Of a DNA stretch of 43,640 nucleotides, positions 15,891-24,289 are shown one piece after another. Position 1 is the stretch's first letter. The number at the start of each line of letters is the position of its first letter. Source of the DNA: Alphaproteobacteria bacterium (GTDB lineage Bacteria > Pseudomonadota > Alphaproteobacteria > UBA6615); NCBI GenBank assembly GCA_028279245.1, contig JANQOE010000001.1, positions 1-43,640 of the forward strand, read 5' to 3'. Both the position numbers and the translations under genes were made by a program. The notes under the pieces were generated by a model. It was not told where the DNA came from. It made no database searches and saw nothing but the letters and a program-made list of their open reading frames with translations.

Positions 15891-15907
15891 CAAGGGATAT
15901 TCTAAGG

Positions 15908-16297
15908 ATGTACGAAATCGGACAGGCTGCGAGGCTCAGCGGCGTGAACGCGGAGACGATACGCTATTACGAGCGGAAGGGCGTAGTGCCACGCGCTGAG
16001 CGGTCATCGTCGGGACGTCGGGTGTATGAAAAGGCTGACATTGCTCGTCTCCGGTTCGTGCGGCGATGTCGCGACTTAGGATTTCCGATCCCCGATGTGA
16101 AGACGTTGCTCGCACTCTCGTCTGACGACAGGGCTCGGTGTTCTGATGCCCAAAAGGTTGGGGAAAACCACCTTAAGGCAGTGCGAGCGAAAATCTCCGA
16201 TCTCGTGCAGCTCGAAGGCGCTCTCATGGAACTAATCGCGCACTGCGAAACCGGCAGATTGGAATGCCCGATGTTGCGTCGATTATTCACCGATTAA
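15908..16297 (+). CDS. merR: MerR family metal-responsive regulator
   Basis: 129 residues from ATG 15908. The winged HTH (YEIGQAARLSGVNAETIRYY) is followed by RRYxxAD-like RRVYEKADIARLRFV and a dimerisation helix. Three cysteines, C78 (RARCSDA), C113 (LIAHC) and C120 (LECPM), correspond to the Hg-binding set of MerR (C82, C117, C126 in Tn501), though the last two are 7 rather than 9 residues apart. It is divergent from merT across the dyad at 15870-15890. Hg(II) is the expected ligand; another thiophilic metal cannot be excluded. Confidence 0.85.
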   Translation: MYEIGQAARLSGVNAETIRYYERKGVVPRAERSSSGRRVYEKADIARLRFVRRCRDLGFPIPDVKTLLALSSDDRARCSDAQKVGENHLKAVRAKISDLVQLEGALMELIAHCETGRLECPMLRRLFTD

Positions 16298-16403
16298 GTA
16301 GATGAGCTGGGATCTACACGGTAACTGGACCTTCTAAGGCAACTGCACGGTGTTGCGAGCGGCCGTTCCAAGTCGGAGCCCCGGCAACCCTTCGCGAGTT
16401 CAC

Positions 16404-17528
16404 CTAATCCAACGTCTGCCGATACCGCCGCAGCGCAATCGTCCCCACAATCGCCAGAAACACGAAGATCGGCCACAGCGAAGGCGCCACCTCAGCGAAC
16501 CCGTTCCCCTTCAACAAGATCCCCCGCGCGATCCGCATGAAGTGGGTCAGCGGCAAGGCCTCGCCGATCCACTGTGCCCACACCGGCATCCCGCGAAACG
16601 GAAACATGAAACCGGACAGCAAGATCGACGGCAGGAAGAAGAAGAACGTCAGCTGCATCGCCTGCATCTGCGTTCGCGCCAGCGTCGAGAAGGTGTAGCC
16701 CAGGCACACATTCGCCGCGATGAACGCCAACAGCATGCCGTACAGCAACGGCACCGACCCGAGGATCGGCACCTCGAACAGCCACCGCGCCGCCGCCAGG
16801 ATAATCGCCACCTGCACGCAGCCGATGCCGATGTACGGCACGATCTTGCCCAGCATCACCTCGATCGGCCGCAGCGGCATCGCCAGCAGGTTCTCCATCG
16901 TGCCCCGCTCGGTCTCCCGCGTCAGCGCCAGCGACGTCATGAGAATCGTGCTCATCGTCAGGATCACGCCGATCAGGCCGGGCACGACGTTGTAGGCGGT
17001 GATGCCTTCCGGGTTGTAGAGCCGGTGCACGACGAGTTCGAACGCCGGCTCATCCGGGTTGAGCCCCGACAACACGCCTCTCAATTCATGACGCAGCGCC
17101 GTGTATTGCAACTGCTGCAGTGCGGCCAGCGCATTGGCGCTCGCGGTCGGGTCGGTCGCGTCGGCCTGCACCAACAACTGCGGTTGGTCGCCGCGCGCGA
17201 GGTCGCGCTCGAACCCCGCCGGGATGGTGACGACGAAGTTGACCGCGCCGGTCGTCAACAACCGTTGCGCTTCCGCCTCGGTCGCCGCGACGGAATCGAC
17301 CCGGAAGTATTCGGTGTTCTGCATCGCCGCGACCAGCGCCCGCGAATAGCGCCCATGGTCCTGGATCAACACACTGGTCGGCAGGTTCTTCGGGTCATTA
17401 TTGATGGCAAAGCCGAACAGCACGAGTTGCAGGATCGGAATGCCGATCATCATGCCGAACGTCATGCGGTCCCGGCGCATCTGGATGAATTCCTTCACCA
17501 GCACCGCCATGATCCGCCCGAACATCAC
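16404..17528 (-). CDS. ABC-2 type permease (YbhS/YbhR-like)
   Basis: 374 residues. A cytoplasmic N-terminus (MAVLVKEFIQMRRDRMTFGM) leads into helix 1, then a large periplasmic domain of about 150 residues, then five helices in the last half, the layout of ABC-2 exporters in the YbhS/YbhR/YhhJ group. Motifs TERGTMENLLAMPLRPIEVMLGK and FPFRGMPVWAQWIGEALPLTHFMRIARG are typical. Its ATG overlaps the ATPase stop by 4 bp. E. coli cecR-ybhGFSR has two permeases; only one is present here, so a homodimer is likely. Confidence 0.9.
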   Translation of the reverse strand: MMFGRIMAVLVKEFIQMRRDRMTFGMMIGIPILQLVLFGFAINNDPKNLPTSVLIQDHGRYSRALVAAMQNTEYFRVDSVAATEAEAQRLLTTGAVNFVVTIPAGFERDLARGDQPQLLVQADATDPTASANALAALQQLQYTALRHELRGVLSGLNPDEPAFELVVHRLYNPEGITAYNVVPGLIGVILTMSTILMTSLALTRETERGTMENLLAMPLRPIEVMLGKIVPYIGIGCVQVAIILAAARWLFEVPILGSVPLLYGMLLAFIAANVCLGYTFSTLARTQMQAMQLTFFFFLPSILLSGFMFPFRGMPVWAQWIGEALPLTHFMRIARGILLKGNGFAEVAPSLWPIFVFLAIVGTIALRRYRQTLD

Positions 17529-18454
17529 GCCGCCGCCTGTTGCCCGCCGGTGCGCCGGCCCATCAACTGGATGAACACATCCTCGAGGCTGGTCGCATCG
17601 AGTTCCCAGCGCAGCCCATGCCGCTTGCGGAACGGCGCGATAGCCGCTTCCAGCCGTTCGGCGTCACCGCCCACCACATGCAGCGTGTTGCCGAACGGCG
17701 CCACCTGCTCGACCCCATCGCAATCGGACAACGCTGCCGCCAGTCTGGCGAGCCCCGGCCCGCGCACCGTCCAGGTCGTCAGGCCGGCGTCGGCGATCAC
17801 CTGGTCGACGGTCCCACGCGCGATCACCACGCCCTCGTTGATGTAGAAGATGCGGTGACAGCGCTCCGCCTCGTCCATGTAATGGGTGCTGACCAGCACC
17901 GTCAGCCCCTCGTCGGCGAGCACATGGATCTGGTCCCAGAACACCCGCCGCGCCTCCGGGTCCACCCCGGCGGTCGGCTCATCCAGCAACAGCAGTTTAG
18001 GGCCGTGCATCACACAAGCCGCCAACGCCAACCGCTGCTTCCACCCGCCCGACAGTGTGCCGGCAAGCTGTTGCTGGCGGTCGCCCAAGCCCAACCGCTC
18101 CAGCGTCCGGTCGACCTGCGCCTTGCGCGACCGCAGCCGGTAGAGCCGCGCCACAAAGTCCAGATTCTCGCGGATCGTCAAATCCTCGTAGAAGCTGAAG
18201 CGCTGGGTCATGTAGCCGATCTGCGCCTTGATACGCTTGCTGTCCCGGCGCACATCCAGGCCCAGGCACGTCCCCTCGCCCTCGTCGGGCGTCAACAAGC
18301 CGCACAGCATGCGGATCGTCGTCGTCTTGCCGCTGCCGTTCGGTCCGAGGAACCCGGCGATCTCACCCTTGGCGACATCGATCGAGACCCCGTTCACCGC
18401 CACATGGCGACCGAACCGTTTCGTCAGACCGCGAACGTCGATAACGCCGTTCAC
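17525..18454 (-). CDS. ABC transporter ATP-binding protein (YbhF-like, one NBD)
   Basis: 309 residues from GTG at complement 18452-18454 (VNGVIDVRGLTKRFGRHVAV), overlapping the HlyD-like stop by four bases. Walker A GPNGSGKTT, Q-loop YMTQRFSFYEDLT, signature LSGGWKQR, Walker B LLLLDEPTAGVDP and H-loop VSTHYMDEA. E. coli YbhF has two NBDs in one chain; here there is one plus a C-terminal regulatory extension (SLEDVFIQLMGR motif). It powers drug or organic-compound export with the adjacent permease and fusion lipoprotein. Confidence 0.92.
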   Translation of the reverse strand: MNGVIDVRGLTKRFGRHVAVNGVSIDVAKGEIAGFLGPNGSGKTTTIRMLCGLLTPDEGEGTCLGLDVRRDSKRIKAQIGYMTQRFSFYEDLTIRENLDFVARLYRLRSRKAQVDRTLERLGLGDRQQQLAGTLSGGWKQRLALAACVMHGPKLLLLDEPTAGVDPEARRVFWDQIHVLADEGLTVLVSTHYMDEAERCHRIFYINEGVVIARGTVDQVIADAGLTTWTVRGPGLARLAAALSDCDGVEQVAPFGNTLHVVGGDAERLEAAIAPFRKRHGLRWELDATSLEDVFIQLMGRRTGGQQAAA

Positions 18455-19410
18455 GGCTGATCCAGTCGGATGTCGACCGGCTGACCCGGTGTCAGGTGTG
18501 CGGCCCCGTTCAGCGGCACCGCCTCGACCATGTAGACCAGCTTGTCGCGGCTTTCGACGCTGAAGATGACCGGCGGCGTGTACTCTGCCTCGTTGGCGAT
18601 GAACGCGATCTCCGCGGTTAGTCCCGGCGCGCAACCGTCGCAGACCACCGCGACGAGAGCGCCAAGCTGCAGCCACGACCGCTCGGTCTCCGGAATGAAG
18701 AACCGCACCTTCCGGTTCTCCGGCGGCAACAGGGAGATCACCGGCATCGTCGGCGAAGCGGTCTCGCCCGCGTGCCGGACCACGTCTTCGATCACGCCGG
18801 ACTGCGGCGCGACGGGCACGCGCTGTCCCAGCCGCCAGTCCGCGTGCGCCAAGGCGGCGCGTGCGGCCTCCACATGCTGCTCCGCCGCGCCGATCTGATC
18901 GTCCCGACCGGGCAGGCGGGCCACCGCCAGCTCGTTCCGCAGCGACACCAGCCGCGCCCGCGCCCGGTCCCGCGACGCCAAGGCGGTATCCAGCGCCGCG
19001 CGCGAGGCGAAATCCTTCTTCGCCAACTCCTGCTGCCGCGTGAATTCCACCTCGGCCTCACGGACCGTGGCCTCCGCCTCCATCACATCGGCCTCGATCA
19101 CGGCGATTTCCTCGGGCCGCATGCGGCTCATCAACAAATCTCCTAGTTCCGCCTCCGCCTGCGCCAACCGCGCTGCCGCCTCGGCCCGCTCGGCCGCCAT
19201 GTCGGTCCGCTCCATGGCGAACAACAAGGCACCGGAGGCGACGACCTGCCCCCGCTCGACATAAACCTCGGCGATACGCCCACCTTCCTCCGGCGCGATC
19301 AGCACATATTCGCCCTCGATGTAGCCTTGGTAGACCTGGGTTTCCGGCGCCTGATCGCAGGCCGCCAACACCGCAGCGCAGACCGCAAGGATGAGACCGC
19401 CGCGGTTCAT
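18451..19410 (-). CDS. HlyD/YbhG-like membrane fusion lipoprotein
   Basis: 319 residues from ATG at complement 19408-19410 (MNRGGLILAVCAAVLAACDQ). The lipobox LAAC puts the lipidated Cys at residue 19, so it is anchored in the inner membrane facing the periplasm. The biotinyl-lipoyl half motif (APEEGGRIAEVYVERGQVVASGALLF) and a long helical hairpin (about 65-200, rich in EAAARLAQAEAELG) are followed by VAPQSGVIEDVVRHAGETAS and a beta-barrel. It bridges the ABC exporter to an outer-membrane exit. Overlaps the CecR-like stop in ATGA fashion. Confidence 0.9.
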   Translation of the reverse strand: MNRGGLILAVCAAVLAACDQAPETQVYQGYIEGEYVLIAPEEGGRIAEVYVERGQVVASGALLFAMERTDMAAERAEAAARLAQAEAELGDLLMSRMRPEEIAVIEADVMEAEATVREAEVEFTRQQELAKKDFASRAALDTALASRDRARARLVSLRNELAVARLPGRDDQIGAAEQHVEAARAALAHADWRLGQRVPVAPQSGVIEDVVRHAGETASPTMPVISLLPPENRKVRFFIPETERSWLQLGALVAVVCDGCAPGLTAEIAFIANEAEYTPPVIFSVESRDKLVYMVEAVPLNGAAHLTPGQPVDIRLDQP

Positions 19411-20075
19411 TCGACCGCCCCTAGGATCGCCTCCAGATTGCGGTCGACCTGCGCCTGAATCAGCGCCAGTTCCCGCGCCCCGACGGCCTCCCAATCCAAC
19501 GCCCGCAGCACCGCGGCCCGCGCGACCCGAAACACCAGCAACTGCCCGACCACGGTCATCGCCTGGATCCGGACCGCTTCACTGTCAGGATCGCAACCCT
19601 GCACCGCCGCCAACAGTTGGGTGACGCCCCGCAGCATCGTTCCGAACATGCCGCGGAACAGCACCTCGAACGCCGGGCTCGGATCCATCTGCTCGCGCAC
19701 AATGAACCGCGCCCAATACTCGGCTTCGGAGGTGCCAATGATCAGCGCCCCGAGCCGCCGCAGCAACTGATGCAGCATCTCACGCGCCTGGTGCGGCGAG
19801 AGCCCCGGCCCGGCCGCCCGCAGCGCGGCCAGCACCGGGCCAGCCTCACTACCAACCCGCTCAACGATATGCTCGGCCACCGCGATGTAGAGGCCCTGCT
19901 TGCCACCGAAGTGATAGGGGATCGCGACCTGATTGACCTCGGCCCGCTCTGCCAGCCGCCGGGTGGTCACCGCGTCGTAGCCATAGGTCCCAAACAGCTC
20001 GACCGCGGCTTCGATCAGCCGCGCCCGCGTGGCCTCGCTCCGTCCGTTGGTGCGTTGAGACGTTCCCGTATCCAT
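19407..20075 (-). CDS. CecR-like TetR family repressor
   Basis: 222 residues. The HTH covers about 14-60 (ATRARLIEAAVELFGTYGYD, then TTRRLAERAEVNQVAIPYHF). The C-terminal domain (EYWARFIVREQMDPSPAFEVLF) is the CerR/DUF1956 type found in E. coli CecR (YbiH), which controls ybhGFSR. Here the same order, regulator, fusion protein, ATPase, permease, is present in one overlapping operon. Autoregulation through the palindrome at 20103-20124 is likely. The inducer is unknown; E. coli CecR responds in the context of chloramphenicol and cefoperazone sensitivity. Confidence 0.9.
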   Translation of the reverse strand: MDTGTSQRTNGRSEATRARLIEAAVELFGTYGYDAVTTRRLAERAEVNQVAIPYHFGGKQGLYIAVAEHIVERVGSEAGPVLAALRAAGPGLSPHQAREMLHQLLRRLGALIIGTSEAEYWARFIVREQMDPSPAFEVLFRGMFGTMLRGVTQLLAAVQGCDPDSEAVRIQAMTVVGQLLVFRVARAAVLRALDWEAVGARELALIQAQVDRNLEAILGAVE

Positions 20076-20089
20076 GAGCTTAGACGTAG

Positions 20090-20124
20090 TTCATTCATCA
20101 ACATAATTCAACTGAATGAATTAT
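20090..20124. promoter_or_regulatory. Palindromic operator upstream of the CecR-like operon
   Basis: ATAATTCA (20103-20110) and TGAATTAT (20117-20124) are perfect 8-bp arms around ACTGAA. A second overlapping inverted repeat uses TTCATTCA (20090-20097) and TGAATGAA (20113-20120). Both are 15-50 bp upstream of the TetR start (20075, minus strand), in the AT-rich promoter gap 20076-20163. Confidence 0.6.
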
Positions 20125-20163
20125 CCCTGCCTCACGCCAGTCAACCACTCTCCCAACGCACTC

Positions 20164-21444
20164 TTAGAAGAAAGTCCGGATACCCCCGGTCACCCGGTAC
20201 ACGTCGTCGACCAGATATAGCAATTGCCACTTGTCGAATGTCGTACAGGGGTGGGACACGCCGCAACCCACCAAGTCGCCGATTCGCAACGGCGAATCCG
20301 CCGGCAGCTTCAGATAGGCGTGCTGGTCGTTCAGACCGGTGATCTCATACCCGGCTGGAATCTCCGCCACTGATCCGCCCGGCCGCGCCCAAAACCGTGG
20401 CACCGGCAAATGTATATCATGGGAGACATCCCGCTTGCCCATGGTCAGCAATGCTAGGCCCGGTTCCGGCATTGACTGTACAGCACTCCACACCTCCAGC
20501 GCCGGCTTTAGGCCCGGCCCGGCCTGCTGGGCTAGGGCCGACCGTTCCCGCAATCGCTGGTCGAGCACCGCATATTGCTTGGAGTCGTGAGTGAGGTAGC
20601 AACCACCACGCAATACGACTCGCACCTCACGCCCCTGTCCGGCACCGGCGAACTTGCCGGCCACCAGGTCGTAATAGGCCGAACCACCCGCCGTCAGCAG
20701 GATCTCCCCGGGGGCAAACCAATCCCGGCTCACCCCCTCATCCAGCAGACCGACCAGAAAGCCAAGGAAAGTTCCAATCTTTTCATGGGTTTCCGCCTCG
20801 GTCTTCCCATGTATGACGCCTTCATAGCCTTCGACACCGCGCAAGCTGATAAATGCTGCCGCTGCTTGAATTGCGGCAATAACCTCACGTGCCGCTTCAA
20901 CATCGCGACACCCCGTACGGCCGCCCGGATAACCACCCTCAAGTAAGACTTGAACAGGCCGGCCGATATCCTTGTCCCGCGCCACTTCGGCCAGGGCCTC
21001 AACACCAGCCACTGAGTCGACCAAACAGTAGAAATCGAAGGACGGGTCCCGTGCCAATTCGTCGAGCACGTAGGTGATAGCCTGCCGCCCGATCAATTGG
21101 TTCGCCATCAAGATGCGGCCAATCCCGTGCGCACGGTAGATTTTGAGGTGATCTACCGTCGCGACGGTCATGCCCCAGGCGCCGTCGTCGAGCTGCCGCT
21201 GAAACAGTTGCGGGCTCATCGTGGTCTTGCCGTGTGGCGAAAAGGACGCCCCCGCCAGGTCGACAAAACGCTGCATCCACAAAGAGTTATGCTCGATCGC
21301 TGAGGTCCTGAGCAGGCACACCGGGAACGGCACATCCTCGGCCAGCACGTTCCAGCCCGTGGCGCCCAAATCCGCTAGATCACACGGACCAGCCCCGCTC
21401 GGAAACCCTTTGAAACAGGCATCGACCTGTGTCGGCAAACCCAT
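20164..21444 (-). CDS. DSD1-like PLP-dependent amino acid deaminase/aldolase
   Basis: 426 residues from ATG at complement 21442-21444, with AGGAGG 4 nt upstream. Fold type III (alanine racemase N-terminal) enzyme: FPVCLLRTSAIEHN, then FSPHGKTTMSP where the Lys carries PLP. The C-terminal metal site is GCGVSHPCTTFDKW (His-x-Cys), as in D-serine dehydratase and D-threonine aldolase of the DSD1 family. Likely acts on a D-hydroxy-amino acid in the cytoplasm. Monocistronic. Confidence 0.85.
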   Translation of the reverse strand: MGLPTQVDACFKGFPSGAGPCDLADLGATGWNVLAEDVPFPVCLLRTSAIEHNSLWMQRFVDLAGASFSPHGKTTMSPQLFQRQLDDGAWGMTVATVDHLKIYRAHGIGRILMANQLIGRQAITYVLDELARDPSFDFYCLVDSVAGVEALAEVARDKDIGRPVQVLLEGGYPGGRTGCRDVEAAREVIAAIQAAAAFISLRGVEGYEGVIHGKTEAETHEKIGTFLGFLVGLLDEGVSRDWFAPGEILLTAGGSAYYDLVAGKFAGAGQGREVRVVLRGGCYLTHDSKQYAVLDQRLRERSALAQQAGPGLKPALEVWSAVQSMPEPGLALLTMGKRDVSHDIHLPVPRFWARPGGSVAEIPAGYEITGLNDQHAYLKLPADSPLRIGDLVGCGVSHPCTTFDKWQLLYLVDDVYRVTGGIRTFF

Positions 21445-21548
21445 CACACCTCCTATTTTCAGGCCGCCAATAGGGCCCTAGACGGCGGCGTTAAGCAATT
21501 CCTAACCAACCCGGCGTACTGCGGCTACAAGCCGAAAGGACCGGATTC

Positions 21549-22949
21549 ATGAGGGTATTTCTGGCCGCCTGCTGTGCGCTCCTCGCCGCTTGCAGCGCCA
21601 ATCTGAACGACGACATCGCCGCCGCGCCGGGTGGACACATTCTGGCCGACGGGAACGATGCCCCGCCCCCGCTGTCGCCCGAGCAAACCCGCTTGCTCGA
21701 CCTCGGCTATTTCCCCGTTCAGCCGGATGCCGAAGCGCCATCCGACCTGCCGGACACACCCGACGGCAGCATATCCCATGCCCCGGTGGAACCGAAGACG
21801 CTGTCGTCCGAATTGGAAACCCCGGCGGACATCGCTGCGGCCATCGAAAACAACGAGATTGCCTACCTCCAGGTGCTTTTGGACCAGATGGGCTACGCGC
21901 CAGGGCCGATCGACGGCATCATGGGCCCCCTCACCCGCACCGCCATCGAGTCCTTCCAGCGACGGCTGCATCTCGATGCGACCACCGACCTGCCGGTCGT
22001 CACCGCGCAGCTTGAGGCCGCACGCCTGGTGCCGGAGGCCCAACAGCTCCTAACCGAACTCGGCTACGTCCCCGGCCCCATCGACGGCATCCCCGGCCCG
22101 CTGACCATCGCCGCCCTGACCGCCTTCCAGCAACGCGCCGGCCTGGCGCCCTCAGGCGAGGTCAACGAAGTAAGCCTGACCGCCCTCCGCGGTGTCGCCA
22201 CGGTACGCGAAATCCAGATCCGTCTGACCGGCCTGGGCTACGATTCGGGACCGGCCGACGGCATCCTCGGCCCGCGGACCAAGCAGGCCATCCTGTTCTT
22301 CGAGCGTGACCGCAACCTGCCGCCGGTCGGCTGGTCCCCGCCCGTCGTTCGGGAGCGGCTGCGCGAAGCACCTTACATCGAGGAGACCCAGCGCCTGCTG
22401 GCGGTCCTGGGCTATGAGCCAGGCCCAGTCTCCGGCCGCGACAGCGCCCAGACCCAGGCCGCCATTCGCGCCTATCAGCTCGACTCGAACCTGATAGTCA
22501 CCGGCCGGACCTCTGCCGACCTGCTCTTGAAAATCCAGCTCCGCGCCCAGGCGGTCCTTGCACCGGCAGCCGGACCTGACCAGATCGCCCAGAACGGATC
22601 GCAAGCCCTCGCCGGCAGCCCCGTTTTAGCTCGCCTCCTCCCGCTCGCTGAACGCGGCGCGCCGAGCGCCCAGCACCTGGTTGCTGGTCTCTACATGCGC
22701 GGTCACGGTGTTTCCGCGAATTTGCCCGCCGCCGTGGAATGGTACGAACAGGCGGCGAGCCAAGGATATGCCCCGTCCCAGTTCCGCCTCGGTTTGATGT
22801 ATGCCTTCGGCATCGGCACCGATGCCGATCCGGCGACAGCTAAAGTGTGGTTCAGCCAAGCGGCTGCCAATGGTCATGACCGGGCCGCCGACGCACTTGT
22901 TATGCTGGGCGACGGCCTCAACCCGGAAGACTACCCCAGCATACGCTAG
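21549..22949 (+). CDS. Peptidoglycan-binding lipoprotein with Sel1 repeats
   Basis: 466 residues, preceded by AAAGGA. Lipoprotein signal MRVFLAACCALLAAC, lipidated Cys at 15. Four PG_binding_1 repeats follow: LLDQMGYAPGPIDGIMGPLT, LLTELGYVPGPIDGIPGPLT, RLTGLGYDSGPADGILGPRT and a degenerate LLAVLGYEPGPVSGRDSAQT. The last 100 residues hold two or more Sel1/TPR-like repeats (SAQHLVAGLYMRGHGVSANL, APSQFRLGLMYAFGIGTDAD). It would be an outer-membrane lipoprotein gripping the cell wall and binding partners through Sel1. No catalytic domain. Confidence 0.9.
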   Translation: MRVFLAACCALLAACSANLNDDIAAAPGGHILADGNDAPPPLSPEQTRLLDLGYFPVQPDAEAPSDLPDTPDGSISHAPVEPKTLSSELETPADIAAAIENNEIAYLQVLLDQMGYAPGPIDGIMGPLTRTAIESFQRRLHLDATTDLPVVTAQLEAARLVPEAQQLLTELGYVPGPIDGIPGPLTIAALTAFQQRAGLAPSGEVNEVSLTALRGVATVREIQIRLTGLGYDSGPADGILGPRTKQAILFFERDRNLPPVGWSPPVVRERLREAPYIEETQRLLAVLGYEPGPVSGRDSAQTQAAIRAYQLDSNLIVTGRTSADLLLKIQLRAQAVLAPAAGPDQIAQNGSQALAGSPVLARLLPLAERGAPSAQHLVAGLYMRGHGVSANLPAAVEWYEQAASQGYAPSQFRLGLMYAFGIGTDADPATAKVWFSQAAANGHDRAADALVMLGDGLNPEDYPSIR

Positions 22950-22998
22950 CCGTACGTTTCCCAAGCGCCGTACGTATCGTTCTCATAAGACACGTACG
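22949..22998. repeat. Cluster of CGTACG palindromes upstream of the O-methyltransferase gene
   Basis: CGTACG occurs at 22951-22956, 22969-22974 and 22993-22998. The first two sit in an exact repeat GCCGTACGT with an 18-bp period. The cluster begins at the end of the lipoprotein gene (stop 22947-22949) and lies in the promoter gap of the gene at 23099. Possible regulator sites; function unknown. Confidence 0.4.
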
Positions 22999-23098
22999 CT
23001 CGTTTGGAGCAGCGATTCGCCGAATTTCCTAAAATCCCACCCTTGTTTCACGTGAGCCAGAGTACACGTCACCAACTCGAAAGTGTTGGAGATCTGCC

Positions 23099-23758
23099 GT
23101 GTCACGACGAAGCTATGGCCTGGACGGCCGCCTCTACGCCTACTTCACCGAAGCATCCCTGCGCGAGCCGCCAATCCTGGCGCGGCTCCGCGAGGAAACG
23201 GCGTCCATGCCTGGCGCCGGCATGCAACTATCGCCGGAGCAAGGCCAATTCATGGCACTCCTCGTCGAACTCACCGGCGCCAAGCGCTACGTCGAAGCCG
23301 GCACCTTCACTGGCTACAGCTCCCTCGCCGTCGCACTGGCCATGCCGACAGATGGCCAGGTCGTCGCCTGCGACGTAAGCAAGGACTACACCGATGTCGC
23401 TCGCCGCTATTGGGCCGAAGCCGGCGTTGCCGATCGCGTCGATTTGCGGATCGGCCCAGCCGCCGAGACCCTCCAGCAGATGGCAGACTCCGATCCCGGC
23501 AGCTTCGATATGGCCTTCATCGACGCCAACAAGGACCAGTACGACGACTATTACGAACACTGCCTGACCCTGGTGCGAACCGGCGGTCTGGTGCTGATCG
23601 ACAACGTCCTGTGGGGTGGCGCGGTCGCCGACCCCGCTCAGCAGGATCCGGACACCAACGCCATCCGTGCCCTCAACGCCAAGATCCAGGCCGACGATCG
23701 CGTAACGGTCAGCATGCTTCCGATCGGCGATGGCCTGACGATGGCGCTGAAGCGCTAG
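23099..23758 (+). CDS. Class I SAM-dependent O-methyltransferase (family 3)
   Basis: 219 residues from GTG 23099, with GGAG at 23088-23091. Methyltransf_3 layout: MQLSPEQGQFMALLVELTGA, SAM motif I VEAGTFTGYSSLAVALAM, acidic strand end VVACDVSKD, then FDMAFIDANKDQYDDYYEHC with the Asp/Lys/Asn metal and catalytic set, GGLVLIDNVLWGGAV and DDRVTVSMLPIGDGLTMA. Resembles catechol and caffeoyl-CoA O-methyltransferases with a divalent metal. Substrate unknown; stands alone. Confidence 0.92.
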   Translation: MSRRSYGLDGRLYAYFTEASLREPPILARLREETASMPGAGMQLSPEQGQFMALLVELTGAKRYVEAGTFTGYSSLAVALAMPTDGQVVACDVSKDYTDVARRYWAEAGVADRVDLRIGPAAETLQQMADSDPGSFDMAFIDANKDQYDDYYEHCLTLVRTGGLVLIDNVLWGGAVADPAQQDPDTNAIRALNAKIQADDRVTVSMLPIGDGLTMALKR

Positions 23759-23877
23759 CCGATTAACTCCCCGTTAACCAAAAAAGGCTCCGGATTTTAG
23801 TAATTGTTAACGGCCTCCGATCACTATGGCTAATGAGGTGGCGGATGTCCCGTCGCCCCAAGCGAACGGAGGCCATC

Positions 23878-24207
23878 ATGGGCCGCAGCTTCTTCACCGG
23901 CGCGATCGCAACCATCATCCTGGCAGGCACCTCGGCCATGGCCTTAGCGCAAGACGCCACGCAGCAGCCCCAGACTCGGGCCTGCACGGATCGGACGGCG
24001 GCGCTCGATCACCTGTCGAAGAAGTACGCTGAAGAGCCGGTCGCGATGGGCCTCGCCAGCAACGGCGGGATGCTCGAAGTCCTGTCCACCGACAACGGCC
24101 AGACCTGGACCATTCTCCTCACCATGCCGAGCGGTATGTCTTGCATGCTGGCGACAGGAGAAGACTGGGAGCGCCTGAACCCAACCGTCACCGGTTCGCG
24201 CATCTAA
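23878..24207 (+). CDS. Small secreted hypothetical protein
   Basis: 109 residues from ATG 23878, supported by GGAGG at 23869-23873. A Sec signal peptide (MGRSFFTGAIATIILAGTSA, cleaved near ALAQ) is followed by a compact domain with LASNGGMLEVLSTDNGQTWT and two Cys (RACTD, SGMSCML) that may form a disulfide. This type of short exported protein is frequent in alphaproteobacteria, but its function is unknown. The 23759-23877 gap upstream has CCGTTAAC (23771-23778) and its inverse GTTAACGG (23806-23813). Confidence 0.75.
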   Translation: MGRSFFTGAIATIILAGTSAMALAQDATQQPQTRACTDRTAALDHLSKKYAEEPVAMGLASNGGMLEVLSTDNGQTWTILLTMPSGMSCMLATGEDWERLNPTVTGSRI

Positions 24208-24289
24208 CACCCGCCCCTATCGACTAACGAGACGACCAGCCAATCACTGGCAGCGGCCGCCCACTGCAGAGTACGGACGGCGTATCTGA

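Noticed and set aside
16350..17846. Long plus-strand open frame (498 codons) across the ABC permease and ATPase genes
   Set aside because: The translation is Arg/His/Gln-rich and low complexity, the usual antisense shadow of a GC-rich gene. The minus strand encodes clear ABC-2 and ATPase motifs over the same bases.
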